Part shown: one piece after another, positions 44,557-54,281 of the stretch
Layout of the letters: each line of letters starts with the position of its first letter
How positions within the stretch are numbered: the first letter of the stretch is position 1
From: Streptomyces sp. NBC_01497
GTDB lineage: Bacteria; Actinomycetota; Actinomycetes; Streptomycetales; Streptomycetaceae
Length of the DNA: 64,000 bases
Direction of reading: 5' to 3'
Assembly (NCBI RefSeq): GCF_036250695.1
Contig: NZ_CP109427.1
Coordinates: forward strand, 1,426,001 to 1,490,000
Notes under the pieces: model-generated
Databases searched by the model: none
What the model saw: only the letters and a program-made list of their open reading frames with translations
Told to the model about the DNA's origin: nothing
Position numbers and translations under genes: made by a program

Positions 44557-45354
44557 GTGCCGTCGTCCAGCGCCAGCACCACAGACGCCGCGAAACCCAC
44601 CTCCGGGAGCGGGGGCGTCCAGTCCCTGGAGCGCGCCTTCGACCTGCTCGAACGGATGGCGGACGCGGGCGGCGAGGTCGGCCTGAGTGAACTCTCGGCG
44701 AGCAGCGGGCTGCCCCTGCCGACCATCCACCGCCTCATGCGCACACTCGTGGCATGCGGATACGTGCGCCAGCAGACCAACCGGCGCTACGCGTTGGGAC
44801 CGCGCCTGATCAGACTGGGCGAGTCCGCCTCCCGGCTGCTGGGCACCTGGGCCCGGCCCTACCTCGCGCGACTCGTCGACGAGACGGGCGAGACCGCGAA
44901 CATGGCGCTGCTCGACGGCGACGAGGTCGTGTACGTGGCCCAGGTCCCGTCGAAGCACTCCATGCGCATGTTCACCGAAGTCGGCCGCCGGGTCCTGCCG
45001 CACTCGACCGGGGTCGGCAAGGCACTGCTCGCGACGCTGCCCCCCGGGGAGGTACGCGAGCTGCTGGCACGCACGGGCATGCCCGCCGCGACGGACAAGA
45101 CGATCACGACACCCGACCGCTTCCTGGCCGCCCTGGACGACGTACGTGCGGCGGGTTACGCGGTCGACGACAACGAGCAGGAGATCGGCGTCCGCTGCCT
45201 CGCGGTGCCGATCCCCGGGTCGCCGACAGCGGCCGCGATCTCCATCTCCGGGCCCGCGGGCAGGGTGACGGAGGCGGCGACGGACCGGATCGTCCCGGTA
45301 CTCCAGGAGGTGGCGGGCGCGCTGTCCGAGGTACTGACGAACGCGACGTCCTGA
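44557..45354 (+). CDS. allR: IclR family regulator of allantoin/purine-ring catabolism (AllR-like)
   Basis: A 265-residue regulator. The GTG at 44557 follows AAAGGA; an upstream ATG exists but its leader is unlike coding sequence. Residues about 22-75 form the IclR winged helix (SLERAFDLLERMADAGGEVG, then LPLPTIHRLMRTLVACGYV). The remainder is the IclR effector domain, with YVAQVPSKHSMRMFTEVGR and the HSTGVGKALLATL signature. In enterobacteria and in S. coelicolor AllR-type IclR proteins repress allantoin genes and are released by glyoxylate or allantoin-derived ligands. Divergence from allB and the repeated palindrome support the same role here. A long weakly structured 5' region (221 bases) separates it from allB. 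Confidence 0.87.
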   Translation: MPSSSASTTDAAKPTSGSGGVQSLERAFDLLERMADAGGEVGLSELSASSGLPLPTIHRLMRTLVACGYVRQQTNRRYALGPRLIRLGESASRLLGTWARPYLARLVDETGETANMALLDGDEVVYVAQVPSKHSMRMFTEVGRRVLPHSTGVGKALLATLPPGEVRELLARTGMPAATDKTITTPDRFLAALDDVRAAGYAVDDNEQEIGVRCLAVPIPGSPTAAAISISGPAGRVTEAATDRIVPVLQEVAGALSEVLTNATS

Positions 45355-45537
45355 GGAACGGCACGGACGACCGCTGCGACCCGCCGTCCGACGCTCGCCC
45401 GCGCGGACCAGGCCTTCCGGCGGTCGCACTCGTCCGCCGTTCCGTGCGGGCCCCCGTCCGCGCCTCCTCCGGGCGGAGCCCGTCCGCGCCTCCCTGTGCG
45501 GGGCGGCGGCCGAGGCTGCCGCCGGGCGTGCTCCGGG

Positions 45538-45903
45538 TCAGTCCTGGCCGGGGGACGCCGATCCGAAGACCTCGACCCCGGTCCGTACGGCCATCAGCGC
45601 GGGGCCGAGAGCGCTGACCGAACCGATCGAACCGACGATCAGCAACAGCGACCGCCGCATCCTGGCGATTTCGGGCGTACCGCCCTCCACCATGGCCGCC
45701 AGGGCCGCCAGTTCCTCCTCGGCCACCCCGCGGTCCCTGAACTCCCCCGGATACGCGGAAAGTTCGCGTCGCAGCCGGGACACTGCCGCCCGCAGCCCCG
45801 CGACCCGGGGGTCCCCGGAATCCTCCGGTCGCACCCCGGTGGCGCCCACGGCTCCGCACTCCTCGCCCGGCCGGTCCTGCTCCATCACCCGCGCCCGCCC
45901 CAT
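45538..45903 (-). CDS. Small DUF5955-like protein
   Basis: About 121 residues (start uncertain; ATG codons at 45903 and 45885 are both possible). A Glu/Gly-rich N-terminus is followed by a helical stretch (RVAGLRAAVSRLRRELSAYP, then GVAEEELAALAAMVEGG) and a hydrophobic C-terminal helix (LLLIVGSIGSVSALGPALMAV), which probably inserts in the membrane. Size and pattern match a Streptomyces family labelled DUF5955. A gene of this kind accompanies the allantoin cluster in relatives as I recall, but no function is known. It converges on the IclR gene. Confidence 0.65.
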   Translation of the reverse strand: MGRARVMEQDRPGEECGAVGATGVRPEDSGDPRVAGLRAAVSRLRRELSAYPGEFRDRGVAEEELAALAAMVEGGTPEIARMRRSLLLIVGSIGSVSALGPALMAVRTGVEVFGSASPGQD

Positions 45904-46076
45904 GCCCCAGAGCACTGCTCTCCCCCTCGCCGTCGCACAACGTCGTGCTGGTTCGCGCCCCACGTCGGTGGTCAACCTCCCTGGTTTCGCGGGCAAGTTA
46001 ACGCGTACCGATCGGTATGCGCCACCTGGCGGACCGAATACGGCGGGAATGGCCGGTGATGGGGTATGCAGGGCCC

Positions 46077-46811
46077 ATGGAACCAACACCCGGCGAAAGC
46101 GACCGGCCGACGCCCCCCGTGGCCGCACTGCTGCTGGCCGCCGGGGGCGGGCGCCGGCTGGGCGGCCGGCCCAAGGCGCTGCTGCCCTACCGGGGGCGCC
46201 CGCTCGTGGAGCATGCCCTGCGGGTGCTGCGGGAGGGCGGGTGCGGCCCGGTGCACGTGGTGCTGGGCGCGGCGGCGGACGAGGTGCGCGAGCGGGCGGA
46301 CCTGTCCGGCTGTGTGCCGGTGGTCAACCCCCGCTGGGCCGAGGGGATGGGCTCCTCGCTGCGCGCCGGGCTCGACGCGCTCACCGGCCCGGCCGGGCTC
46401 GGCCACGCCCGCACTGGCGAGCCCCCCGGCGCCCCGGCACTCCCCGCCCGCCCCGATCCCCGCCGCGCCCGGAGTCCCTGCGGCGCCCATGCTCCGGCGG
46501 GCGCGGTGCTCGTTCTGCTCGTGGACCAGCCCGGGATCGGGGCCCGCGCGGTGGCCAGGGTCCTTGCCGCGTACGGCGGTTCACCCGGTGTGCTCGCCGC
46601 GGCCACCTACGGCGGCCGGCGCGGCCATCCCGTACTCATCGGCGCGGAGCACTGGGTCCCGGTGGCAGCGGCGGCCGTGGGCGACCGGGGAGCGCGCGGC
46701 TATCTGCGTGAGCACGAGGCCGAGATCACGCGCGTCGAATGCGGCGACGTGGCCGAGGCGTACGACATCGACATGCCGGAGGATCTGCGGCGACTGACCC
46801 AGGACACATGA
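46077..46811 (+). CDS. MobA-like NTP transferase (molybdenum-cofactor cytidylyltransferase type)
   Basis: A 244-residue nucleotidyltransferase. The signature LAAGGGRRLGGRPKALLP covers residues 20-37, with K33 the nucleotide-contacting lysine; a later VLLVDQPGI motif supplies the metal-binding aspartate. This MocA/MobA-like branch attaches CMP or GMP to molybdopterin, making the cofactor used by xanthine dehydrogenase-type enzymes, which fits a purine-degradation neighbourhood. Between the two motifs there is an extra Pro/Arg/Ala-rich loop of about 35 residues (roughly 105-140) not typical of the family. No xanthine dehydrogenase gene is in the window. The gene precedes malate synthase with a 241-base gap. 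Confidence 0.8.
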   Translation: MEPTPGESDRPTPPVAALLLAAGGGRRLGGRPKALLPYRGRPLVEHALRVLREGGCGPVHVVLGAAADEVRERADLSGCVPVVNPRWAEGMGSSLRAGLDALTGPAGLGHARTGEPPGAPALPARPDPRRARSPCGAHAPAGAVLVLLVDQPGIGARAVARVLAAYGGSPGVLAAATYGGRRGHPVLIGAEHWVPVAAAAVGDRGARGYLREHEAEITRVECGDVAEAYDIDMPEDLRRLTQDT

Positions 46812-46889
46812 ACACCTCCCGGCGGCAGGGGACTTGACTGCGGCGATGGCACTGCGAGCCGCATTGCCTCGATCCGGAGAGTCTCGACA

Positions 46890-46905
46890 TCAACAAACCA
46901 TTGAA
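46890..46905. promoter_or_regulatory. Palindromic operator, putative AllR site 2
   Basis: TCAAC-AAACC-ATTGAA matches the allB palindrome in arm sequence (one mismatch) and spacer length. It lies about 148 bases upstream of malate synthase in a locally AT-rich stretch likely to contain that gene's promoter. Confidence 0.6.
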
Positions 46906-47052
46906 CTTCCACTATGAGGAAACTACTATCCACTGGTCAGAAGCTCTCGATGCCCGGAACGGTACGTACCGCCTCGGCCACCACGGTGGCACCCGGTGCC
47001 ACCGCGCCGCGCCTCCGGGGGCCGCCCGACCGCCGCAGAAGGAGTGACCCCC

Positions 47053-48687
<1,635 letters not shown>

Positions 48688-48703
48688 GGCCGCGCTCCCC
48701 CCG

Positions 48704-48740
48704 TCGCACCCCCGTCCCGGCGCCCGGGGCGGGGGTGCGA
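48704..48740 (+). terminator. Terminator after malate synthase
   Basis: TCGCACCCCCG and CGGGGGTGCGA, perfect 11-bp arms with a 15-base loop, begin 17 bases after the aceB stop. Confidence 0.65.
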
Positions 48741-48773
48741 TGAGTTCCGGGCGGGCGGGGAGTCGTCAGGTGT

Positions 48774-49376
48774 ATGGATATTCATACGCAGACGGACGTG
48801 ATCGATCTCGGGCCCGCGTGCGAGCGCATCCGACGCCTGGCCGGGGGTGTGCGGGAGGGGGATCTCGACGGGCCCACGCCCTGCCCCGACTACCCCGTGG
48901 CGACTCTGCTGGCACACGTCGTGGGGCTGACCGCCGGTCTGGCCGCGACCGCGCGCAAGGACTACGGGCCCGCCACCGACACCGCGCCGGGGACGGTGCT
49001 GCCAGTGCTCGGTGCGAACTGGCGCACCGTATTGGACCGGCAGCTCGGGGAGCTGGCCCAGGCGTGGCGGGACCCGGCGGCCTGGCTCGGAGTGAGCCGG
49101 GCCGGATCCGTGGACCTGCCCGCCCGGGTCGCCGGGCTCGTCACACTCAACGAGCTGCTGCTGCACGGCTGGGATCTCTCGCGCGCCACCGGGCAGCCGT
49201 ACGAGCCGGGGGACGCGGAGCTGCGGGTGGCGCACACGGCGCTGACGGCCGCCGCGGCGGGCGCGGTACCGAGGGGGCCCTTCGGGCCGCCCGTCCCGGT
49301 GGACGGCGGGGCCCCGCTGCTCGACCGGGTGGTCGCCCTCAGCGGGCGCCGGCCCGACTGGACACCCGTGCTCTGA
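48774..49376 (+). CDS. TIGR03086-type metal-binding protein (DinB/maleylpyruvate isomerase-like)
   Basis: A 200-residue member of the actinobacterial mycothiol-dependent maleylpyruvate-isomerase-like group, a DinB-type four-helix bundle. The metal-binding histidines are placed as expected: TPCPDYPVATLLAHVVGLTA near the start and LLLHGWDLSRATGQP in the third helix. The middle matches the TIGR03086 pattern and the C-terminus (FGPPVPVDGGAPLLDRVVAL) is conserved. Many members have unknown substrates; some transfer or isomerise with mycothiol. It stands alone between malate synthase and the converging glcP gene. Confidence 0.82.
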   Translation: MDIHTQTDVIDLGPACERIRRLAGGVREGDLDGPTPCPDYPVATLLAHVVGLTAGLAATARKDYGPATDTAPGTVLPVLGANWRTVLDRQLGELAQAWRDPAAWLGVSRAGSVDLPARVAGLVTLNELLLHGWDLSRATGQPYEPGDAELRVAHTALTAAAAGAVPRGPFGPPVPVDGGAPLLDRVVALSGRRPDWTPVL

Positions 49377-49390
49377 CCGGTCCGGACAAG

Positions 49391-49441
49391 ACGGGCGCCC
49401 CTGCCGCATCCCGGAGTCCGGGAGGCGGCAGGGGCGCCCGT
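49391..49441. terminator. Long-stem bidirectional terminator
   Basis: Perfect 17-bp arms, ACGGGCGCCCCTGCCGC (49391-49407) and its complement (49425-49441), enclose a loop that itself contains CCCGGAGTCCGGG. It lies between the converging metal-binding protein and glcP genes. Confidence 0.8.
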
Positions 49442-49457
49442 GTCGTTCCGCGGTCCG

Positions 49458-50921
49458 TCAGGATGTCGGGGTGGTGCGGTCGCGCGGGCCGTCGGGGCGC
49501 TTGTACGTATCGCCCGTCATGGATTCCAGCGTCCGCTGCTTCGTCTCGGGGATCTTGAACCGTACGAACCAGATCGACAGGAACGCGAACAGGGCGAACG
49601 CCCCGTACAGCCAGGACAGGCCCACGTGCTTGGTGGCCGGCTGGAAGGCGAAGGTGACGATGAAGTTGAAGATCCAGTTGGACGTCGTGCCGATCGCCAG
49701 TGCCATCGCCCGCATCCGGTTCGGGAACATCTCCGCGAGCATGACCCACATCACGGGACCCCAGGACAGGGCGAAGAAGACCACGAAGGCGTTCGCGCCG
49801 ACCAGCGCCAGGGGACCGTACGGATGAGGCAGGGTGACGCTCTTGCCCGTGCCGTGCTGCTGCGAGAAGGCGACCGCCGTCAGCAGCAGCGAGAGGAACA
49901 TGCCGATGGAGCCGATCGTCAGCAGGCGCCGGCGGCCGACCCGGTCGATGAACAGCATCGCCACGACGGTCATCACCACGTTGATCGCTGCGGTGATCAC
50001 GGAGGTGGTGAACGAGCTGGACTCGCTGAAGCCGACCGACTCCCACAGCGTCGTCGAGTAGTAGAAGATCGCGTTGATGCCGACGAGCTGCTGGAGCGCG
50101 GCCATGATGATGCCGACCCAGACCAGCGGGTGCAGGCCGAAGCGCGCCCCGCGGATGTCCGCGAAGCTGGTCCGGTGCTCCTTGCGCAGGGTCTGCTGGA
50201 TCTCGCCGGCCTTGGCCTGGCCGTCCTCCTCACCGGAGATGCGCTCCAGCACACCGGCCGCGTCGTCGAGCCGGCCCTTTTGGACCAGGTAGCGCGGCGA
50301 CTCGGGGATCGTGAGCGCGAGCACACCGTAGACGGCGGCGGGGATCACCCCCACGAGGAACATCCAGCGCCAGGCCTGAAGGCCCCACCACAGGTCCTGG
50401 GACGCCCCGCCGGCCGCACCGGCGAGCCCCTTGTTGGAGCTGAGCACGACGAGCTGACCGATGGTGATGGCCAGCTGCTGCAACGAGCCGAGCGCGCCGC
50501 GACCGCTCGCCGGTGCCACTTCGGAGATGTAGGCCGGGGCGATCACCGAGGCGATGCCGATACCGAGGCCCCCGATGACGCGCCAGACCAGCAGGTCCGG
50601 TACGGAGAAGGCGAGCGCCGAGCCGACCGAGCTGATGATGAACAGGGCCGAGCCGAGCAGCATCACCTTGCGGCGGCCCCACATGTCGGCGAGCCGCCCC
50701 GCGTACCACGCTCCGACCGCGCAGCCGAGGAGGGCGATCGACACGACGAACCCGGAGAGGAAGGCCCCCAGGTGGAAGTGGCCGGTGAGGGAGTTGACCG
50801 CGCCGTTGATGACCGAGGAGTCGAAGCCGAAGAGGAAGCCGCCCACGGCGGCGGCGATGGAGACCCCCAGAGCTTTGCCCTTACGGCTCGACGCGCCTGC
50901 TCCTCTGACAGTTTGGGCCAT
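49458..50921 (-). CDS. glcP: Sugar porter of the major facilitator superfamily, glucose permease GlcP-like
   Basis: A 487-residue, twelve-helix proton symporter. GAGGTGAT precedes the ATG. All sugar-porter signatures are present: GRLADMWGRRK after helix 2, PESPRYLV after helix 6, LQQLVGINAIFYYSTT in helix 7, DRVGRRRL after helix 8, and PETKQRTLE at the end. The sequence resembles the GlcP glucose permease of S. coelicolor, the main glucose route in Streptomyces, although other hexoses are possible. Its location between purine genes and a chitosanase has no obvious metabolic reason. A terminator follows and a 541-base region separates it from the divergent chitosanase gene. Confidence 0.85.
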   Translation of the reverse strand: MAQTVRGAGASSRKGKALGVSIAAAVGGFLFGFDSSVINGAVNSLTGHFHLGAFLSGFVVSIALLGCAVGAWYAGRLADMWGRRKVMLLGSALFIISSVGSALAFSVPDLLVWRVIGGLGIGIASVIAPAYISEVAPASGRGALGSLQQLAITIGQLVVLSSNKGLAGAAGGASQDLWWGLQAWRWMFLVGVIPAAVYGVLALTIPESPRYLVQKGRLDDAAGVLERISGEEDGQAKAGEIQQTLRKEHRTSFADIRGARFGLHPLVWVGIIMAALQQLVGINAIFYYSTTLWESVGFSESSSFTTSVITAAINVVMTVVAMLFIDRVGRRRLLTIGSIGMFLSLLLTAVAFSQQHGTGKSVTLPHPYGPLALVGANAFVVFFALSWGPVMWVMLAEMFPNRMRAMALAIGTTSNWIFNFIVTFAFQPATKHVGLSWLYGAFALFAFLSIWFVRFKIPETKQRTLESMTGDTYKRPDGPRDRTTPTS

Positions 50922-51462
50922 ACCGCCATCACCTCATGTACGTCACCCGGCCGCCTGCCGGGTAAATCATTATGAAACAGTCCTTTTCGGTCCATGTAAG
51001 CATTCGAACGAACGCAGGGCTCCGCCGGGGCCGCTGGACGCGGTCGGGCCGGGCACACGGGGTCGCATACGGGACGCTTCCATGATCCGCTGAGCGTCCG
51101 TCTACCCCGAGGCCGGAGCCGCACCGCTCGGGAAAGCGGTGAATACGGCGTCCCTGGCCGCCGGGGGCACCCTCAGCGGTGACACACCGTAACAGAGACA
51201 GGAAGCGGATCCCCACTCGTCCGAACCGGTGACCCGGACCACCACCGGCAGCGGTGACGCGGGCGCGGGTCCGGCGAGGCGACGGGGCCGCGGTGCGGCC
51301 CGACCGGGACCCGCCCGGGACCCACCCGGGCGAGCACCCTCCACCGTGCCCGGTCGGGGCGGAAAGTCGCAAGTCGGCCGGATGGCGGCGATCCGCCGCG
51401 TAATCTGCCGCTGTTGTGGGTCATGCCACACCACGCCCTTGGATGAGAGAAAGGTCCGTCAC
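50922..51462. other. 541-bp divergent control region between glcP and the chitosanase gene
   Basis: No gene is supported. Bases about 50965-51005 are distinctly AT-rich for this genome and contain a CATAAT hexamer on the minus strand in a suitable position for a glcP -10 box. The remaining part is GC-rich and featureless. On the right, AGAAAGG (51448-51454) is the ribosome site of the chitosanase gene. A binding box for the Streptomyces chitosanase regulator was looked for and not found. Confidence 0.45.
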
Positions 51463-52293
51463 GTGACCCACCGGTTCCGCCGAGCGCTCCTGGTCCTGGC
51501 GGCGCTCGCCGTCACCTGCGCGGCCGGCTGCTCGCCCGACGCCACCGCCTCGGAGCACGGGGCGTCGAGCCCGCTGACCGGCCTCGACGCCCCCGGCGAG
51601 AAGGACATCGCGATGCGGCTGGTGTCGAGCGCCGAGAACTCCACGCTCGACTGGAAGGCCCAGTACGCGTACGTCGAGGACATCGGCGACGGGCGCGGCT
51701 ACACGGCGGGGCTGATCGGCTTCTGCACGGGCTGCGGGGACCTGCTGCAGGTCGTCGAGGCGTACACGAAGGCGAGGCCGGACAACGCACTCGCGCGCTA
51801 CCTCCCGGCGCTGCGCCGCCTCGCCGCGGCCGGCAGCGCCTCCCACGAGGGCCTCGGCGACGGCTTCGTGACGGCATGGCGGAAGGCCGGGGCCGACCCG
51901 CGCATGCGCACGGCACAGGACACGGAGCGTGACACCCAGTACTTCGACCCGGCGGTACGGCAGGCGAAGAAGGACGGACTCGGCGCGCTCGGGCAGTTCT
52001 TCTACTACGACGCGATCGTGATGCACGGCAACGGCCACGCCCCGACGAGCTTCGGCTCGATCCGCGAGCGCGCGCTGCGCACCGCACGGACCCCGTCGGC
52101 GGGCGGTGACCCGAAGAAGTACCTGGGGGCGTTCCTCGACGCACGGGTGTGGGCCATGGAGCAGGAGACCGACCACCAGGACACGAGCCGCGTCGACACG
52201 GAGCAGCGGGTCTTCCTGCGCGACGGCAACATGGACCTGCGTCCGCCGCTCAACTGGAATGTCTACGGGGACAGTTACCACATCGACCGCTGA
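51463..52293 (+). CDS. csnA: GH46 chitosanase, exported
   Basis: A 276-residue secreted chitosanase that cleaves beta-1,4 bonds in deacetylated chitin. The GTG at 51463 follows AGAAAGG. The catalytic pair is E58 (SSAENSTLDW) and D76 (EDIGDGRGY), 18 residues apart as in the Streptomyces sp. N174 enzyme (Glu22, Asp40). The conserved RVDTEQRVFL and the DAIVMHGNG segments are also present. The signal peptide is short and ends in VTCAAGC followed by a Ser/Thr/Gly linker, so the cysteine C23 could be lipidated and the enzyme held at the cell surface; cleavage after the linker by a normal signal peptidase is the alternative. It is monocistronic with a strong terminator. Confidence 0.92.
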   Translation: MTHRFRRALLVLAALAVTCAAGCSPDATASEHGASSPLTGLDAPGEKDIAMRLVSSAENSTLDWKAQYAYVEDIGDGRGYTAGLIGFCTGCGDLLQVVEAYTKARPDNALARYLPALRRLAAAGSASHEGLGDGFVTAWRKAGADPRMRTAQDTERDTQYFDPAVRQAKKDGLGALGQFFYYDAIVMHGNGHAPTSFGSIRERALRTARTPSAGGDPKKYLGAFLDARVWAMEQETDHQDTSRVDTEQRVFLRDGNMDLRPPLNWNVYGDSYHIDR

Positions 52294-52427
52294 GGCGCGG
52301 CGGGTTCCGGGCCGGCCTGCCGTGGCGGTGGCGGGAGTGCCGGGCCGGGTGCGGCAGCGGTGTGCACGCGAAGGCCGGCACGGCGGCCGGCCGGACGAGG
52401 GGCCCGGGTGCGACGGCGGTGTGGGCA

Positions 52428-52473
52428 CCGGGCCGGGAGGCCGCGAAGGCTTCGCGGTGTTCTCCCGGCCCGG
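52428..52473. terminator. Nested hairpin terminator after the chitosanase gene
   Basis: Outer arms CCGGGCCGGGAG (52428-52439) and CTCCCGGCCCGG (52462-52473) are perfect over 12 bp, and an inner CCGCGAA/TTCGCGG pair extends the structure. It lies between converging genes. Confidence 0.7.
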
Positions 52474-52593
52474 CGGCCGTGGGCCCCGCTCGGGCCCGCG
52501 GCCACCGGCCGAGGGCCGTCCCCCTCGGCCGGAGTACGTCCGGTCGCGCGACGCCTCCCGGCCCCGCGCCGACACGGCGCCGTGGAAGGGCCG

Positions 52594-53970
52594 TCACGCG
52601 TCCGCGGCGAGCCGGGCGAGGCGCTGGGCCTGCGCGCGGGCCGCGCGGGCCACGGAATCCTCGTCCACCCGGGTCAGCCTGCCGTCCTCGACCACCACCC
52701 GGCCGTCGACGAGTGACAGCGTCACCGGGGCGGGCGCCCCGAGCACCAGCGCGGCGACCGGGTCGGCGATGGAGGAGTGGGCCAGTGTGTCCATCCGCCA
52801 CAACACCAGGTCGGCGAGCTTGCCCGCCTCGATCGACCCGATGTCACGTGCCCTGCCGAGGACTTGGGCGCCCCCGTAGGTGCCGAGGCGCAGCGCCTGA
52901 CGAGCGGAGAGCGCCGCCTCGCGGTGCGCGCCGAGCCGGTTGACCAGCAGCGCGTTGCGCAGTTCCGTGTGGAGTTCGCCGGACTCGTTGGAGGCGGTGC
53001 CGTCCACTCCGAGCCCGACCGGCACCCCGGCGGCCAGCATGTCGGGCACGCGGGCGATCCCCGCGCCCAGCCGCGCGTTGGAGGACGGGCAGTGGGCGAC
53101 GCCCGTGCCGCTCCGGGCGAACGCGGCGATGTCCGCGTCGCTCATGTGCACGCAGTGGGCCATCCACACGTCGGAGCCGAGCCAGCCCGTCGACTCGAAG
53201 TAGTCGGTGGGGCCCATGCCGAACAGCTCCTTGCAGAACTGCTCCTCCTCGACGGTCTCGCTGCCGTGCGTGTGCAGCCGCACCCCCTTGGCACGCGCCA
53301 GCTCGGCTCCCTGCTTGAGCAGTTCGGTGGAGATCGAGAACGGCGAACAGGGCGCGACCGCGATCTGGGTCATCGCGCCGGGCGACGCGTCGTGGTAGCG
53401 GTCGACGGTCTCCGCCGTCGCCGCGATCGCCTCGTCGAGCGTCTCGACCGCGAAGTCCGGCGGCAGACCGCCGTCCGAGGCGCCGCGGTCCATCGAGCCC
53501 CGCGCGAGGGTGAACCGTACGCCCGTCTCCGCCGCCGCGCCGATGACGGCGCCCGACAGGTCGCCGGCCCCGCGCGGGTAGACGTAGTGGTGGTCGGTCG
53601 CGGTGGTGACGCCGCCCCGGACCATCATCGCGAGGGAGCCCCCCGCCGCGGCACGCACCATGGGCTCGTCGATCCGGGCCCAGGTCGGGTACAGGGCGAC
53701 CAGCCAGTCGAAGAGGTTGTGGTCGGTGGCGAGCCCGCGAGTGATCCACTGGTAGAAGTGGTGATGGGTGTTGACGAGGCCCGGTGTGAGCAGGTGCCCG
53801 GTGCCGTCGACCCGCCGCACCACGTCCGTCAGGGAGTCCGGCGCGGGGCCGGGGCCGACGGACTCGACGCGGTTGCCGGCGACGACGACATGGCCCGAGG
53901 CGTACTCGGTGTCCTCGGCGTCGACGGTCGCGACGGCACAGTTCTCGATGACGATGCGCGAAGCCCCCAT
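52594..53970 (-). CDS. 8-oxoguanine deaminase-like amidohydrolase
   Basis: A 458-residue zinc amidohydrolase of the guanine/8-oxoguanine deaminase and hydroxydechloroatrazine hydrolase branch. AGAGGAA precedes the ATG at 53970. Metal ligands are H69 and H71 (NTHHHFYQW), a histidine in LHTHGSETVEEEQFC, one in WMAHCVHMSD and the aspartate in LGVDGTASNESGE. The GVTTATDHHYVYP motif is typical of this group. The chemistry would turn 8-oxoguanine into uric acid, which the uricase gene upstream on the same strand can use. The annotation as atrazine-related in databases reflects homology only. Separation from uricase is 311 bases, so a distinct promoter is possible. Confidence 0.83.
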   Translation of the reverse strand: MGASRIVIENCAVATVDAEDTEYASGHVVVAGNRVESVGPGPAPDSLTDVVRRVDGTGHLLTPGLVNTHHHFYQWITRGLATDHNLFDWLVALYPTWARIDEPMVRAAAGGSLAMMVRGGVTTATDHHYVYPRGAGDLSGAVIGAAAETGVRFTLARGSMDRGASDGGLPPDFAVETLDEAIAATAETVDRYHDASPGAMTQIAVAPCSPFSISTELLKQGAELARAKGVRLHTHGSETVEEEQFCKELFGMGPTDYFESTGWLGSDVWMAHCVHMSDADIAAFARSGTGVAHCPSSNARLGAGIARVPDMLAAGVPVGLGVDGTASNESGELHTELRNALLVNRLGAHREAALSARQALRLGTYGGAQVLGRARDIGSIEAGKLADLVLWRMDTLAHSSIADPVAALVLGAPAPVTLSLVDGRVVVEDGRLTRVDEDSVARAARAQAQRLARLAADA

Positions 53971-54281
53971 GACGATTCCTCTTCCTGTGGCGGGCCGTTG
54001 AGCCCTGAAGCGTACGGACCCGGGGGCCGAGCGGGGTGACGACCGAGTCCGTGGTGCGCCGCCGTGCGCCCGCCTCCCGGCGTCGGACGGTGACGCGTCA
54101 GGGGTGCGCAGATGCCCCCGCTCCCCCTCGTGGCCCCCGGCGCTGCCGCTGCGGGGTGACGCCGGCGCGCGCGTCGAGGGTCGTGCTGTGCCCTGCCGCC
54201 GTACCGGACAGCCGGTGGTGGCGCGTCGTGGCGTGGTGTGGTGTGGTGTGCTGCCGCCTCGCGGTGCGGGCGGCGGCCCGG
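53971..54281. other. 311-bp gap between uricase and deaminase genes
   Basis: No gene is supported. It contains a run of GTGGT/GTGTG repeats near 54225-54252 and GC-rich filler. No palindrome of the AllR type is present. Confidence 0.45.

Noticed and set aside
50922..51462. Operator for the Streptomyces ROK chitosanase regulator upstream of csnA
   Set aside because: No palindrome of the expected A/T-rich GGAAA-TTTCC kind is present in this region, so control by such a regulator is not claimed.
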